A stretch of 45,196 bases of DNA from Bacteroidia bacterium (GCA_040880525.1 JBBDIG010000011.1:1-45196); one strand, 5' to 3'. Numbered from the stretch's first letter, positions 34,742 to 42,939 are shown. Numbers and translations are program-made. Notes: generated by a model not told the origin, from the letters alone.

Positions 34742-35770
34742 ATGAAGGACAAGATATTAACTCTGGCGCTATTATACAGCACCCTAACTTTCGCTGCCAC
34801 CGGGCAGACACCTATAGACGTAGCAGACAACACCTTAAAGCTCGGTGCATTTGGAGAAGAAGTATTTTACTACGGTTTTTCTGAAGGTGACCAACTTATT
34901 TTTAGTTTTCAAGAAGTAAATGGAAAGGAACTAAAGGAGATTGAAATAATTGAATTTCCATCATCGTCTAAATTTATGGATTATAAAACAAAGAAAATTG
35001 AAAATAAAATAATAAACATTGTATCAACCGGAATCTACAAATTCAGACTTTCAAATTCTGCTATGAGCGGTCGTATTTGCAAGGTGAAAATACAAAGAAT
35101 ACCTGCGACCGAAGCAACTAAAAACTTCAACACAGGTGTTTATTGGCAGACTGTTTACGACACCGCTTATACGACAGTTCAGGAGAATCAACTTGTTAAA
35201 AAAGAATACAAGCCAATTCCCCTTGTTCCTTCTTCGGAATACTATGTCAATAGCGGATCAAATGCTACTTTTAAAGGTGGAAAGTCAAGAATTACTTTTC
35301 CTGTTACACTACCGAAAAATACAAAGGAGTGGTATTTTGTTTTTTCAGCATCAAGAGAAAAAGAAGACATTGACAAAGCCAAATCTTCCTTTAATTTAGT
35401 TGGTCAATTAACCAATTTAATAGACCAATCAGGCGCTTTGACCTTTGGGATTGACATGTTATCAAAACCTCCTGGAAGTAATATATGTGATATTTATTTA
35501 CTTAACTTTGAAAATAGCCGTCTTTTTGAAGAAAAAAAAGCATATACGTATATGACAGGGGGCACACGCGAAAACATAAAATCAGGTGTTGTTAAAATGG
35601 CTGGTGGGGCCGGACAAACCTATTACATCGGCATAAAAAATCCTGATGGTGTGTATGGGATTCAAGTTGCCATAGAAGTTGTTGCAATTGTTTTAGAAGA
35701 AGAATGGGTTACAAGAGACGTTCAAAAAATCAATGTAAATGAAAGACAAGTTCCATATCTGAAGAATTGA
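34742..35770 (+). CDS. Hypothetical secreted protein
   Basis: 342 residues. The signal peptide (MKDKILTLALLYSTLTFAA, cleavage near TGQ) is followed by TPIDVADNTLKLGAFGEEVF and YYGFSEGDQLIFSFQEVNGK. I recall similar sequences in other Bacteroidota, without an assigned function. The first 110 residues look like a beta-sandwich; the middle has YYVNSGSNATFKGGKSRITF and the end is a VYGIQVAIEVVAIVLEEEWV strand. No catalytic motif is visible. It is markedly AT-rich relative to surrounding genes, has its own promoter candidate and ends before an octamer-type repeat, so it could be a transferred gene. Confidence 0.75.
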   Translation: MKDKILTLALLYSTLTFAATGQTPIDVADNTLKLGAFGEEVFYYGFSEGDQLIFSFQEVNGKELKEIEIIEFPSSSKFMDYKTKKIENKIINIVSTGIYKFRLSNSAMSGRICKVKIQRIPATEATKNFNTGVYWQTVYDTAYTTVQENQLVKKEYKPIPLVPSSEYYVNSGSNATFKGGKSRITFPVTLPKNTKEWYFVFSASREKEDIDKAKSSFNLVGQLTNLIDQSGALTFGIDMLSKPPGSNICDIYLLNFENSRLFEEKKAYTYMTGGTRENIKSGVVKMAGGAGQTYYIGIKNPDGVYGIQVAIEVVAIVLEEEWVTRDVQKINVNERQVPYLKN

Positions 35771-35862
35771 GAAGCCCTGACAATCTTCACTCCTTCAAAA
35801 TAAGTATTTTACAAGTGTGACATCAATAATTGTTAATACGCACCATAAAAGAGATACCTCAG

Positions 35863-35940
35863 CCTTCGTGCCTTTGTGTCTAAAATATTTAAAATAAAAC
35901 TTAGCACCACTTTGTGCCTTAGCGCCTTTGTGTCTAAGCA
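35863..35940 (+). repeat. Octamer-type intergenic repeat, copy A
   Basis: Two blocks of CTTTGTG-like octamers. The first reads CCTTCGTGCCTTTGTGTC (35863-35880). The second (35901-35940) reads CTTTGTGC, CTTAGCGC, CTTTGTGT and CTAAGC in succession, a period of eight. It lies between the stop of the secreted-protein gene and the convergent stop of the outer-membrane barrel gene. Related copies occur at 40516-40550 (inverted) and 42145-42180. Confidence 0.7.
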
Positions 35941-35943
35941 AAT

Positions 35944-37194
35944 TCAAAAACTATATTTAAACCTCAAAAACACACTATTACCAATATTAGCAAACTCCTC
36001 TACTTCTAAAAAATAAGTCTGTGCAAAAAAAGCAAACTCCCAGTTATTGGCAATTACCCAATTTACAGAGGGCATCATAAGTACGCTATTTACGTAAGGA
36101 GAATAGAGTGCTACCAGGCTTCCGGAAATAATGGGAGAAAATGGTTTAGATAAACTTAACAGAAAAGAATATTTTGTAGGAAATAAATTTTTCGCAGAAA
36201 TAGGTTGTGAAAATAAATTGTCAGCCCGCCCTAATTCTTTGTTTATTCCTGATGAATTAAATAAGAAAACTGTTGTAGCAAATATTCCATTACCAAAAAC
36301 ATAGTCGCCCGAAACAGAAACGCTCAGCACCCCTGTAGTATCCTGCCAATTGTCCTGCGGATGAAAGTAAGTGGCCTCACCTTTAAAGCCCGCACCTTTA
36401 AAATTGCCGGCCCAGCCCGCGCCTGTGGCCACATCTTCATTCCACCAGCCGCCCAGCACCTGGAAATCATATTGCCACTTATTGAATTTATACATAGCAG
36501 CGCCTATCCAGCTATTTTCATCCCGGCCCGGTTGCACGGCTACGTCCATGGAAGAGTAATTCGCGAAATACTTCTGCACCCGCACTGCGTCAGTACCCGG
36601 CCTTTCTTCATAATCAAAATCGGTGAGGGAATACACATTGAAGAGATCGTTGGCATTCCAGAATAAATTTACGCCCCAATTGATGCGCTGGCGGCCCACA
36701 CGCGCCTCCCATTTCCCATAGTTCCCGTGCAGCCAGGCGCGGTCTATTTGCGTGAGCATCAGCAGCGAGCGCTTGTCAATGAGCCGCCATGACATGTCTA
36801 CCAACCCATCGTCCTGGTCCTGGAATGTCGCAAAGGCCGTGTTGAGGTTGATGCTCTCGCCAAAGAATACACGGTTGCGGACCTCCATGCCCACCGTAAT
36901 ATGACTGTCAGGATATAAACGAAAATTCAGGCGGTTGTGCAGCAGATTGTCAGTGGTCATCATATCGAGGTTGCGGAAACCCACGATCTGCATGTCCTTC
37001 ACGTAGCCCCTCACTGTAAAACGGTCCATTTTGGGAATACTGTCCGCAGCAGCCGGAGTAGTTCCTTCGCTCTCAAGCGATTTAGAATTTACAGAGGACT
37101 GTGCCATCAACTCGGTTCCCAATATTATTTGCAAGACAAAAAGCAGCAATCCGGTTACGAAAGAAATTTTGGTCCGTAATATTTCTTTTATCAT
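35944..37194 (-). CDS. Outer-membrane barrel protein (DUF1302-like) of the ABC transport cluster
   Basis: About 416 residues from the ATG at 37194, which gives a proper signal peptide (EILRTKISFVTGLLLFVLQI, cleavage near LMAQ); an upstream ATG at 37248 only adds sequence ahead of it. After a Ser/Thr-rich linker come many alternating strands: DRFTVRGYVKDMQIV, NRLNFRLYPDSHITVGMEV, DRAWLHGNYGKWEARVGRQ, then RINWGVNLFWNANDLF and DYEERPGTDAVRV, which recall the DUF1302 porin-like family. The protein ends in a strand with a terminal phenylalanine (FLRFKYSF), the outer-membrane barrel signal. It follows the ABC ATPase gene on the same strand after a gap of 183 bases of AT-rich DNA, so it may be coregulated rather than on one message. 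Confidence 0.75.
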   Translation of the reverse strand: MIKEILRTKISFVTGLLLFVLQIILGTELMAQSSVNSKSLESEGTTPAAADSIPKMDRFTVRGYVKDMQIVGFRNLDMMTTDNLLHNRLNFRLYPDSHITVGMEVRNRVFFGESINLNTAFATFQDQDDGLVDMSWRLIDKRSLLMLTQIDRAWLHGNYGKWEARVGRQRINWGVNLFWNANDLFNVYSLTDFDYEERPGTDAVRVQKYFANYSSMDVAVQPGRDENSWIGAAMYKFNKWQYDFQVLGGWWNEDVATGAGWAGNFKGAGFKGEATYFHPQDNWQDTTGVLSVSVSGDYVFGNGIFATTVFLFNSSGINKELGRADNLFSQPISAKNLFPTKYSFLLSLSKPFSPIISGSLVALYSPYVNSVLMMPSVNWVIANNWEFAFFAQTYFLEVEEFANIGNSVFLRFKYSF

Positions 37195-37377
37195 TACTGC
37201 TAATTCAAATATTAAGGTAAACATTCTGCCATGAATTAATGCAGTCACAAAACCTTCTTTTTTGCAGCGGTAACATTGAATATTATTTTTTTATATCTTA
37301 ATTTTTAAATAAAAACCCGGGAAAGTTTATCCTATATTAATATTTAAATTTCCACAGGTTTATAATTTCAATTTAAA

Positions 37378-38064
37378 TTATGAATTCCCCGCTTCATCCG
37401 ATACCACCTTGCCATCCTCAATGGTGATGACACGCCTGGCACGGTCAATCACGCGCTGATCATGGGTGGAAAATATAAAGGTGGTACCTTCTTCATGATT
37501 AAGTTGCGCCATGAGGTCAAGCAGGTTGGCCGTAGAAGCCGAATCAAGGTTGGCCGTAGGTTCGTCAGCCAGGATAAATGCCGGTTTTGAGGCCAGTGCC
37601 CGCGCTACTGCCACGCGCTGTTGCTGGCCTCCTGAAAGCTGTGATGGCCGTTTGTCAAGCTTATCCGCCAGGCCCACTTCGTTCAGCAGTGCATCAACCC
37701 GCTGTTGCCGTTCTTTTTTTGACCGTCCCTGCAGCAGCATAATGAACTCCGTATTCTCCCGTGCCGTCAGCACCGGTATGAGGTTATAACTTTGAAAAAC
37801 GAACCCGATGTGTTTCATACGGAAATCAATAAGCTGGTTCTCTGAGAGCTGCGAAAGATCCGTATCGCTAATGCGGATGCTGCCGGCAGTAGGCCTGTCC
37901 AGCCCACCGATCATATTGAGAAGAGTGGTTTTTCCCGAACCCGAAGGGCCTTTTACCGCGACAAATTCCCCTTCTTCTATTTTCAAGTCAATACCATTAA
38001 CCGCATGGACGGGCACGGCACCTTGATATGTTTTTCGGAGATTCACTGTTTCTACTACTGTCAT
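37378..38064 (-). CDS. ABC transporter ATPase (LolD/MacB type)
   Basis: 228 residues, a complete ATP-binding subunit. Walker A is GPSGSGKTTLLN, Q-loop FVFQSYNLIPVL, signature LSGGQQQRVAVARAL, Walker B FILADEPTANLD and switch histidine FSTHDQ. The sequence family is the LolD/MacB/FtsE group that works with FtsX-like permeases on lipoprotein release, drug efflux or cell-wall tasks. It starts four bases after the upstream permease ends, on the same strand, so the two subunits are cotranscribed. The cargo is not visible from sequence; the LolA-like gene in the same cluster suggests a lipid-linked substrate. Confidence 0.92.
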   Translation of the reverse strand: MTVVETVNLRKTYQGAVPVHAVNGIDLKIEEGEFVAVKGPSGSGKTTLLNMIGGLDRPTAGSIRISDTDLSQLSENQLIDFRMKHIGFVFQSYNLIPVLTARENTEFIMLLQGRSKKERQQRVDALLNEVGLADKLDKRPSQLSGGQQQRVAVARALASKPAFILADEPTANLDSASTANLLDLMAQLNHEEGTTFIFSTHDQRVIDRARRVITIEDGKVVSDEAGNS

Positions 38065-38068
38065 TGCA

Positions 38069-39286
38069 TTATATTTTTCTTATTGCTTCGGAAGGATTGA
38101 GTTTCAAAGCTTTGATGGCTGGATAAATGGCCGCGAGCACCGCCATGATCACCACCATTGCTGATACGATGAGATAAGTCCTGGCTTCGAGTTGCGGATG
38201 AATCTGGGCGGCAAATCCGAAGTCGCTGAGATTTTCGCTGTAGGAACCGAGGCTGAATCCATGTTTTCCCGTATACCAGATGGTGGCCCAGCCCAGGAGA
38301 AATCCTATCGGCCCGCCCGTAAAGGCCAGGAACAGGGTTTCCAGCAGGATCATTTTGAAAACGCGCTGTTTGTTCATGCCTATTGCCATGAGCATTCCGA
38401 GTTCCCGTACCCGCTCCAGCACCGCCATGAGCATGGTATTCAGAATGCTGAAAAGCAGCGCCAACAGAATAATTCCCATAAAGACATAGGTATAAATATC
38501 CATTGAATCAATCATCAACCGCATGATGGGCTGGAGATCGAGCCAGGAAAGCACTTCAAAGTCAGGGTAAAGTTGCTGGTAGCGGGCCGCTTCCGGTTCC
38601 GCATGTTCATTCTGGTACAGGAGCACGGCAATTTCCTGTACGCCACTTTCCGTACCCAGCAGTTCCTGCAATCTCTCGCGCATCACGAAGACGTGCATTT
38701 CATCGAACATTCCATTGCCTGTCTTATAAATGCCGCTTACCTTAAAGGCTCCTGCTGCAAAATTCTGATCCAGGTTTTGCATGGTAAGCACCACCTTTGA
38801 TCCGAGCCTGAGCTTGTATTTGTCTGCCAGCTTTTCGCTCACCAGGATGGAATTGGTGTATTCGCCAGGCAAGTAGTTTCCTTCCCTGATATGCCGGTCG
38901 AGCCGCGTAGCCTGCGATTCGCTGTCCGGATCAATGCCCACCACTTTTGCCCCTCCTGTATGAGAGGGCGATGCCATCATAGCCATAGAGATGGCGCGGG
39001 CTGTCACCGCCTTTACTTTTTCATTTTGCTGCAAATGCCTTACGATGCTGTCGCTGCGTGGAATGTAAAACTGCGGTTGCACGTTATCCCGGAAGTCAGG
39101 GTGATGGAACTGAAAATGCGAAAGTTCGTTGCCAATGATCATTTCGATGCGCTGATTGGTGAGGCCGTACATAAATGCCAGCACCATAAGCCCTGCCCAT
39201 AGACCGAGGGCCACGGCTATGATTCCAACCAGGCTGCGCAATTTCTGGCGCCACACATTTCTCCATGCAATTTTTATCAGCATCAT
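38069..39286 (-). CDS. FtsX/MacB-type ABC permease (second)
   Basis: 405 residues. One N-terminal helix (IAVALGLWAGLMVLAFMYG) is preceded by the basic IAWRNVWRQKLRSLVGI motif of this family. A periplasmic MacB-PCD-like domain of about 220 residues follows (SMAMMASPSHTGGAKVVGI, SILVSEKLADKYKL). The C-terminal FtsX region has three helices with IILLALLFSILNTMLMAVLE, VRELGMLMAIGMNKQRVF and the end LKLNPSEAIRKI. Two adjacent ATG codons make the start ambiguous; the first overlaps the stop of the other permease as ATGA. Together with its sister permease it would form the membrane pair served by the LolD-like ATPase. Confidence 0.9.
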   Translation of the reverse strand: MMLIKIAWRNVWRQKLRSLVGIIAVALGLWAGLMVLAFMYGLTNQRIEMIIGNELSHFQFHHPDFRDNVQPQFYIPRSDSIVRHLQQNEKVKAVTARAISMAMMASPSHTGGAKVVGIDPDSESQATRLDRHIREGNYLPGEYTNSILVSEKLADKYKLRLGSKVVLTMQNLDQNFAAGAFKVSGIYKTGNGMFDEMHVFVMRERLQELLGTESGVQEIAVLLYQNEHAEPEAARYQQLYPDFEVLSWLDLQPIMRLMIDSMDIYTYVFMGIILLALLFSILNTMLMAVLERVRELGMLMAIGMNKQRVFKMILLETLFLAFTGGPIGFLLGWATIWYTGKHGFSLGSYSENLSDFGFAAQIHPQLEARTYLIVSAMVVIMAVLAAIYPAIKALKLNPSEAIRKI

Positions 39287-40500
39287 TTTCTCATTGCTTC
39301 AATAGCGTTCAGACGCAGTAATCTCAAAAAAGGATAAATTGAAATAACGAAGGCAATAATGGCTACCACCACTGCCTGCTGGATGAAAAGGCCGGGCGTT
39401 ACGGCAGTTTGCAGCACCGGCTCTAATCCGTAGTCTGAGTACATTTTTGCCATTTCTTCTCCAAAAGAAACCGGGTTCATATTAAAATATAGGGCAATTG
39501 GGAAGACGGCCAACATCCCTGCAATGGCTCCGATAATGACCATGACCAGGATTTCAATAAATACCATCAGCGCCAGTTGAATTCTTTTCATTCCTATGGC
39601 CACCAGCATTCCGAATTCGTGCTCGCGCTCGGCCATCATCATAAGTACGGTTCCAAAAATTCCAAAGGAGATGACTACATAAAGAATGAACATAAAGACA
39701 TATTGCTCCTGCTCCTCTGATTGGACCATTCGCACCATATCCGGCACAAGTTCCTTCCAGGGCATTACCTCATATTTTGCGGTATCCAGACTGGCGCGCA
39801 ACTCCTCTGCGATTTGTTCTGCTTCATCGGGGTCATCAATAAAAATAACGGCAGCCGTGATTTGCGGCCCTGTAGCAAAGAAATACTGCGCCTCCTCCAT
39901 AGGAAGGAAAACCACCTGCCTGCTCATTTCAGGAGACCCGATCTTTACAATTCCTTTTATGGGATACAGGCCGCTGGAGGTCATTCCCCGGTAACCCTGC
40001 CCGAAAAGCACCAAGGTATCGCCAGCCTTCAGTTTCAGGAATTCGGCAAGCCCCGCGCCTACCAGAACCGCCTTGTCTCCCGGTTCCAGATACTCTCCTT
40101 CAATTACTCTTTCGCTGAGGCCGGTGTTCTGCTCTTCGTTCTCAGGGTCAGTTCCGGTTACCATTGCAGCACGGGTAAGCTCACCAGACGATGCCAGTGA
40201 AAATCCTTCTATCCGGCTTGTGTAGCCAGTGATTCCTTCGTGTTCATTCAGGAGTTGGCGCAGGGAGTCGGTAAATTCAAAACTGAGATCAAGTGACGGT
40301 TCATCCCAATAACCTTTACTGTGGATCTGGATATAACCGGTGAATTTGCCAACGGTATTTTCGACCATAAGATCGAGGACACCTTCTTTAAAGCTTGCAA
40401 GCATGGAAGAGAGCATCACGGCCAGAAACACAGATGCCATGGTGATGAAGGTGCGCTGCTTGCTGCGCCAGAGGTTTCGCCAGGCCAGTTTCAGGAGCAT
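39283..40500 (-). CDS. FtsX/MacB-type ABC permease (first)
   Basis: About 405 residues from the ATG at 40500 (MLLKLAWRNLWRSKQRTF), the standard start for this family. The frame extends to 40539, but those 13 extra residues (CLSAFVSKYFDP) are simply the translated octamer repeat at 40516-40550, so they are rejected. A first helix is followed by a periplasmic MacB-PCD-like domain (SGELTRAAMVTGTDPE, KAVLVGAGLAEFLKLKAGDT) and a C-terminal FtsX core (FGIFGTVLMMMAEREHEFGM, LVAIGMKRIQLALMVFIEI, LNAIEAMRK end). Its stop overlaps the next permease start. It is the first permease gene after the inserted ATPase module. Confidence 0.9.
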   Translation of the reverse strand: MLLKLAWRNLWRSKQRTFITMASVFLAVMLSSMLASFKEGVLDLMVENTVGKFTGYIQIHSKGYWDEPSLDLSFEFTDSLRQLLNEHEGITGYTSRIEGFSLASSGELTRAAMVTGTDPENEEQNTGLSERVIEGEYLEPGDKAVLVGAGLAEFLKLKAGDTLVLFGQGYRGMTSSGLYPIKGIVKIGSPEMSRQVVFLPMEEAQYFFATGPQITAAVIFIDDPDEAEQIAEELRASLDTAKYEVMPWKELVPDMVRMVQSEEQEQYVFMFILYVVISFGIFGTVLMMMAEREHEFGMLVAIGMKRIQLALMVFIEILVMVIIGAIAGMLAVFPIALYFNMNPVSFGEEMAKMYSDYGLEPVLQTAVTPGLFIQQAVVVAIIAFVISIYPFLRLLRLNAIEAMRK

Positions 40501-40808
40501 GGGATCGAAGTATTTAGACACAAAGGCGCTAAGACACAAAGGGGCACAAATAAATGATTAGTTAAGCCTCGAAGCTTTCTATCATCCTGAGCGATAGCGA
40601 AGGAACTGGGCAAGTTGCGGTATATTCTAAGCGAGTTGGCTTCCACTCTAGTAATAGAATCTTTGCTCGTACCGTCATCCTCGTTCATTTCAGCCATATG
40701 CCCTATGGGACTGAGGGGTGTTGCGGAGTGATTTGTTTGGATTTTACACGTGAATGCCAGGGATAAGGCAAAAAAAGTTGCAAAATAGATGTAGCGCTTG
40801 CGGTTCAT
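40491..40808 (-). CDS. Doubtful small secreted ORF running into repeats
   Basis: 105 codons beginning two bases after the DUF4143 ATPase stop. The start looks like a signal peptide (MNRKRYIYFATFFALSLAF, then TCKIQTN). After about residue 75 the reading is translated repeat: SSFAIAQDD from the CCTGAGCGATAGCGAAGG element and FVPLCVLAPLCL from the octamer repeat, ending inside the permease gene. Either a small gene lost its end by repeat insertion, or the frame is chance. I recognise no family. Confidence 0.25.
   Translation of the reverse strand: MNRKRYIYFATFFALSLAFTCKIQTNHSATPLSPIGHMAEMNEDDGTSKDSITRVEANSLRIYRNLPSSFAIAQDDRKLRGLTNHLFVPLCVLAPLCLNTSIPCS
40516..40550 (-). repeat. Octamer-type intergenic repeat, copy B (inverted)
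   Basis: Minus-strand reading TTTGTGCCCCTTTGTGTC then TTAGCGCCTTTGTGTCT. It is the inverse orientation of copies A and C. It sits between the DUF4143 module and the first permease gene and creates a false N-terminal extension of that permease. Confidence 0.7.
40582..40607. repeat. TCATCCTGAGCGATAGCGAA-type dispersed sequence
   Basis: TCATCCTGAGCGATAGCGAA then GGAACT. It resembles a sequence I remember as scattered in Bacteroidota intergenic DNA. Only one copy is visible in this window, so the repeat status rests on memory rather than on internal evidence. Confidence 0.4.
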
Positions 40809-40809
40809 T

Positions 40810-42057
40810 TTATCCCTGTTTTGTTCCTCCAGCCACGCTCAATATTTCAATTGAATTGGCATCGGGATTTTGCCAGCATAATTTCTTTAAAGGGAAATTC
40901 TCATAGGTCTCAGCGAATTTCTTCTGGCCTGAAGATAAACTGGTTTCTCCATCCCATTTCACCTCCCAAGCCATCCCTTTTTCGCGATTATTTTCAATTA
41001 CAAAATCCACTTCGTATTGGTCGGCCGTTCGCCAGTGATGCAACTGATCTGTACTGTAGCTGTCCCACAGCAGGCGAAAGACATAGTTCTCTAGCACCTC
41101 TCCCTTGTCCTGACGCAGGGACGGCCTCCTAAAGTCGTTGATCAGGAAATTCCTTAGCCCGCTGTCAATAAAATAGGCTTTGGGCATTTTGGTGAGTTCC
41201 TTCCTGAAGTTTCGAAAAAACGGTGAGATAGTCTCGATGATGAACGATTTACGGGCGACATACATCATCTCCTCCGCTTTTTTATTGTTGATCTTCAGGG
41301 ATTTGGAGATGGAATTCAGGTTCGTCTGCTTTCCCGTTTCGCCTGCCAGCAATCTGAGGAACTGGGCAAATTTCAGATCATCCGTTAAGCCTGAGTCCAG
41401 CAGGTCTTTCTTGATGATGCTAGTTCCTATGCCCTGCAATACCATCTGCTTTTCCTTTTCATCCGTGGCCAGCACCACCTCTGGATAGCCGCCATAGGTC
41501 AAGTATTGCTCCAGCAGGTTTTTCAGCTTCGGTTCTTGCAACGAACGGTATTGCGGGTTCTGGGCCAGTTTGTCCAGTTCATCCATCAGGGCATCATTTC
41601 CGGAAAAGTGCAGGAATTCCGTAAAGTTGAGCGTGCCGGACTGCACCAGCCTTTTGCGGCCCATCATTGAATCGCCAAACTTCCGGTCTATGTAAAAAGA
41701 ACTGCTGCCTGTAGCAATGATCTTCAGGCGGTCGTGATATTCATCGTAGAGGAACTTGAGCAGGTTGGAGGGATCAGCCGCATATTGTACCTCGTCCACC
41801 AGCAGGAAAAGCTTTTCGCCTTCCGGCAGCCGGAAGAAATCGGTGTAGTTCAGCAGGTGTTCAGGATGCTTGTTCACCTCCTGCAGCACCAGCGGGTTTT
41901 CCAGGTTGATGTACGCCACAGCTTTCCCTTCGGCCTTCAGATACTGGTTCAGTTGCGTCAGGGCAGTCGTCTTGCCCGTTTGCCGAGGCCCAACCAGAAT
42001 GATGAAATGCTTGGTTTCGAGCCCCTCCTTCAACTTTCTTACATACCATCTCTCCAT
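40810..42057 (-). CDS. AAA_14/DUF4143 ATP-binding protein
   Basis: 415 residues, full length for the family. The N-terminal ATPase has Walker A GPRQTGKTTAL, YINLENP, Walker B KLFLLVDEVQ and the sensor segment IIATGSSSF, with the MMGRKRLVQSGTLNFTEFL motif typical of these proteins. A winged-helix-like middle (LNSISKSLKINNKKAEEMMY) leads to the C-terminal DUF4143 domain, which contains EVDFVIENNREKGMAWEVKW, a PD-(D/E)XK nuclease-like core. Function is unresolved for the family, and members are very often found in mobile or accessory DNA. It sits inside an ABC transport operon to which it does not belong, and has its own promoter and operator candidates upstream. Confidence 0.92.
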   Translation of the reverse strand: MERWYVRKLKEGLETKHFIILVGPRQTGKTTALTQLNQYLKAEGKAVAYINLENPLVLQEVNKHPEHLLNYTDFFRLPEGEKLFLLVDEVQYAADPSNLLKFLYDEYHDRLKIIATGSSSFYIDRKFGDSMMGRKRLVQSGTLNFTEFLHFSGNDALMDELDKLAQNPQYRSLQEPKLKNLLEQYLTYGGYPEVVLATDEKEKQMVLQGIGTSIIKKDLLDSGLTDDLKFAQFLRLLAGETGKQTNLNSISKSLKINNKKAEEMMYVARKSFIIETISPFFRNFRKELTKMPKAYFIDSGLRNFLINDFRRPSLRQDKGEVLENYVFRLLWDSYSTDQLHHWRTADQYEVDFVIENNREKGMAWEVKWDGETSLSSGQKKFAETYENFPLKKLCWQNPDANSIEILSVAGGTKQG

Positions 42058-42087
42058 GGCAAGCAGGATATTTTATTCGGATTAGAG

Positions 42088-42095
42088 CAAAAATA
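42088..42095 (-). promoter_or_regulatory. Putative -7 element TATTTTTG for the DUF4143 ATPase
   Basis: Minus-strand TATTTTTG fits TAnnTTTG, about 30 bases upstream of the ATG at 42057. It overlaps the left edge of the palindrome at 42089-42107, so a protein bound there would block the promoter. Confidence 0.4.
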
Positions 42096-42107
42096 TCGGA
42101 TATTTTT
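42089..42107. promoter_or_regulatory. Perfect 19-base palindrome, operator candidate 1
   Basis: AAAAATATCGGATATTTTT: two 9-base arms around a central G, perfectly symmetrical. It shares the core ATCGGAT with the second palindrome, whose centre is 32 bases away, about three helical turns. Confidence 0.55.
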
Positions 42108-42123
42108 CACCTTTTCACATAAC

Positions 42124-42136
42124 ATTATCGGATAAT
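42124..42136. promoter_or_regulatory. Perfect 13-base palindrome, operator candidate 2
   Basis: ATTATCGGATAAT: two 6-base arms around a central G. Same ATCGGAT core as candidate 1 and the same helical face by spacing. Both lie upstream of the DUF4143 ATPase start only. Confidence 0.5.
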
Positions 42137-42144
42137 CACCAAAG

Positions 42145-42180
42145 ACTTAGTGCATCGTAGTGTCCTTTTGCCTTTGTGTC
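42145..42180 (+). repeat. Octamer-type intergenic repeat, copy C
   Basis: Reads ACTTAGTGCATCGTAGTG then TCCTTTTGCCTTTGTGTC. It is more degenerate than copies A and B. It lies directly between the DUF4143 operator region and the LolA-like gene stop, in inverted orientation to copy B. The two together bracket the ATPase module. Confidence 0.6.
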
Positions 42181-42186
42181 AATAAA

Positions 42187-42939
42187 TCACTTCACCCTTT
42201 TCATATTCTGAACAGTAAAAAACTCGTCCTCAATGGGCCGGTCAAACTCTGCTGATTTCATGATCATCACTGTTTTTTGTCCGGGTTTATCAGCAGGAAT
42301 CAACTCGGTTCTGGTGGGGATAAGCCGGCCATCCATTTCCTTCAGGTCGCTCATCAGCATGGTATTTACCAACTCACCATCTTCATCATACATTTCGCTT
42401 TTAAGCTGGATATAGTCCGTTTTATCAATGTATACGATCACTTTTCCCCAAACCACCGCGGCTTTGGGTTTGGGCGTCATTTCAATTTTCCAGGTATCGC
42501 GGCCCGCTATGATCTGACTGCCGATAATCTTATGGGTATAATCATTTACCACGGATGCCTCGCGCACAAGATCATCATTGGTAAAGTCCGTTCCCATCCA
42601 GCTTTGGCCCATCATGCTGGGTGGCAGCTTAATGTTACGCTCTATATTGGGCATCCAGTTCCAGACTTCTTTGTCTCTCTTCAGGAAAGCGCTACCTGCC
42701 TCCCGTGCCGGGGCGGTAATGAGGATGAGGCTGTAATCCTCTCCTTTTGTCCAGCTTTTCATTTCCATGTCCCGCGTCCAGTTTGTCCGTACAATCTGTA
42801 TGGTCATTTCAGATTTCATGGTTTTAGTGCCCCTGGCTCTTTCATCGGCCTTGCGCACAATGTCCGTTGCGGATTCTGTCTGGGCCATGCCGAAGGTGAT
42901 CCCGCTAAAGAGCATCATCAATACTATCAATTTTTTCAT
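42187..42939 (-). CDS. LolA-like outer-membrane lipoprotein-sorting protein
   Basis: 250 residues. Signal peptide (MKKLIVLMMLFSGITFGMA, then QTESATD) and a periplasmic beta-barrel-like domain with motifs typical of the lipoprotein-sorting family: SEMTIQIVRTNWTRDMEMKS, RDKEVWNWMPNIERNIKLPP, MGQSWMGTDFTNDDLVRE and WKIEMTPKPKAAVVWGKVIV. Family members share the LolA/LolB fold that carries a lipid-modified or lipophilic cargo across the periplasm. It starts with an ATGA overlap to the broken TetR gene upstream and, apart from the inserted ATPase module, leads the permease genes. I infer that it is the soluble carrier of this ABC system. Confidence 0.9.
   Translation of the reverse strand: MKKLIVLMMLFSGITFGMAQTESATDIVRKADERARGTKTMKSEMTIQIVRTNWTRDMEMKSWTKGEDYSLILITAPAREAGSAFLKRDKEVWNWMPNIERNIKLPPSMMGQSWMGTDFTNDDLVREASVVNDYTHKIIGSQIIAGRDTWKIEMTPKPKAAVVWGKVIVYIDKTDYIQLKSEMYDEDGELVNTMLMSDLKEMDGRLIPTRTELIPADKPGQKTVMIMKSAEFDRPIEDEFFTVQNMKRVK

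Noticed and set aside
40501-40539. N-terminal extension of the first permease
   Set aside because: The residues are encoded by the octamer repeat; the family normally begins at the next methionine.
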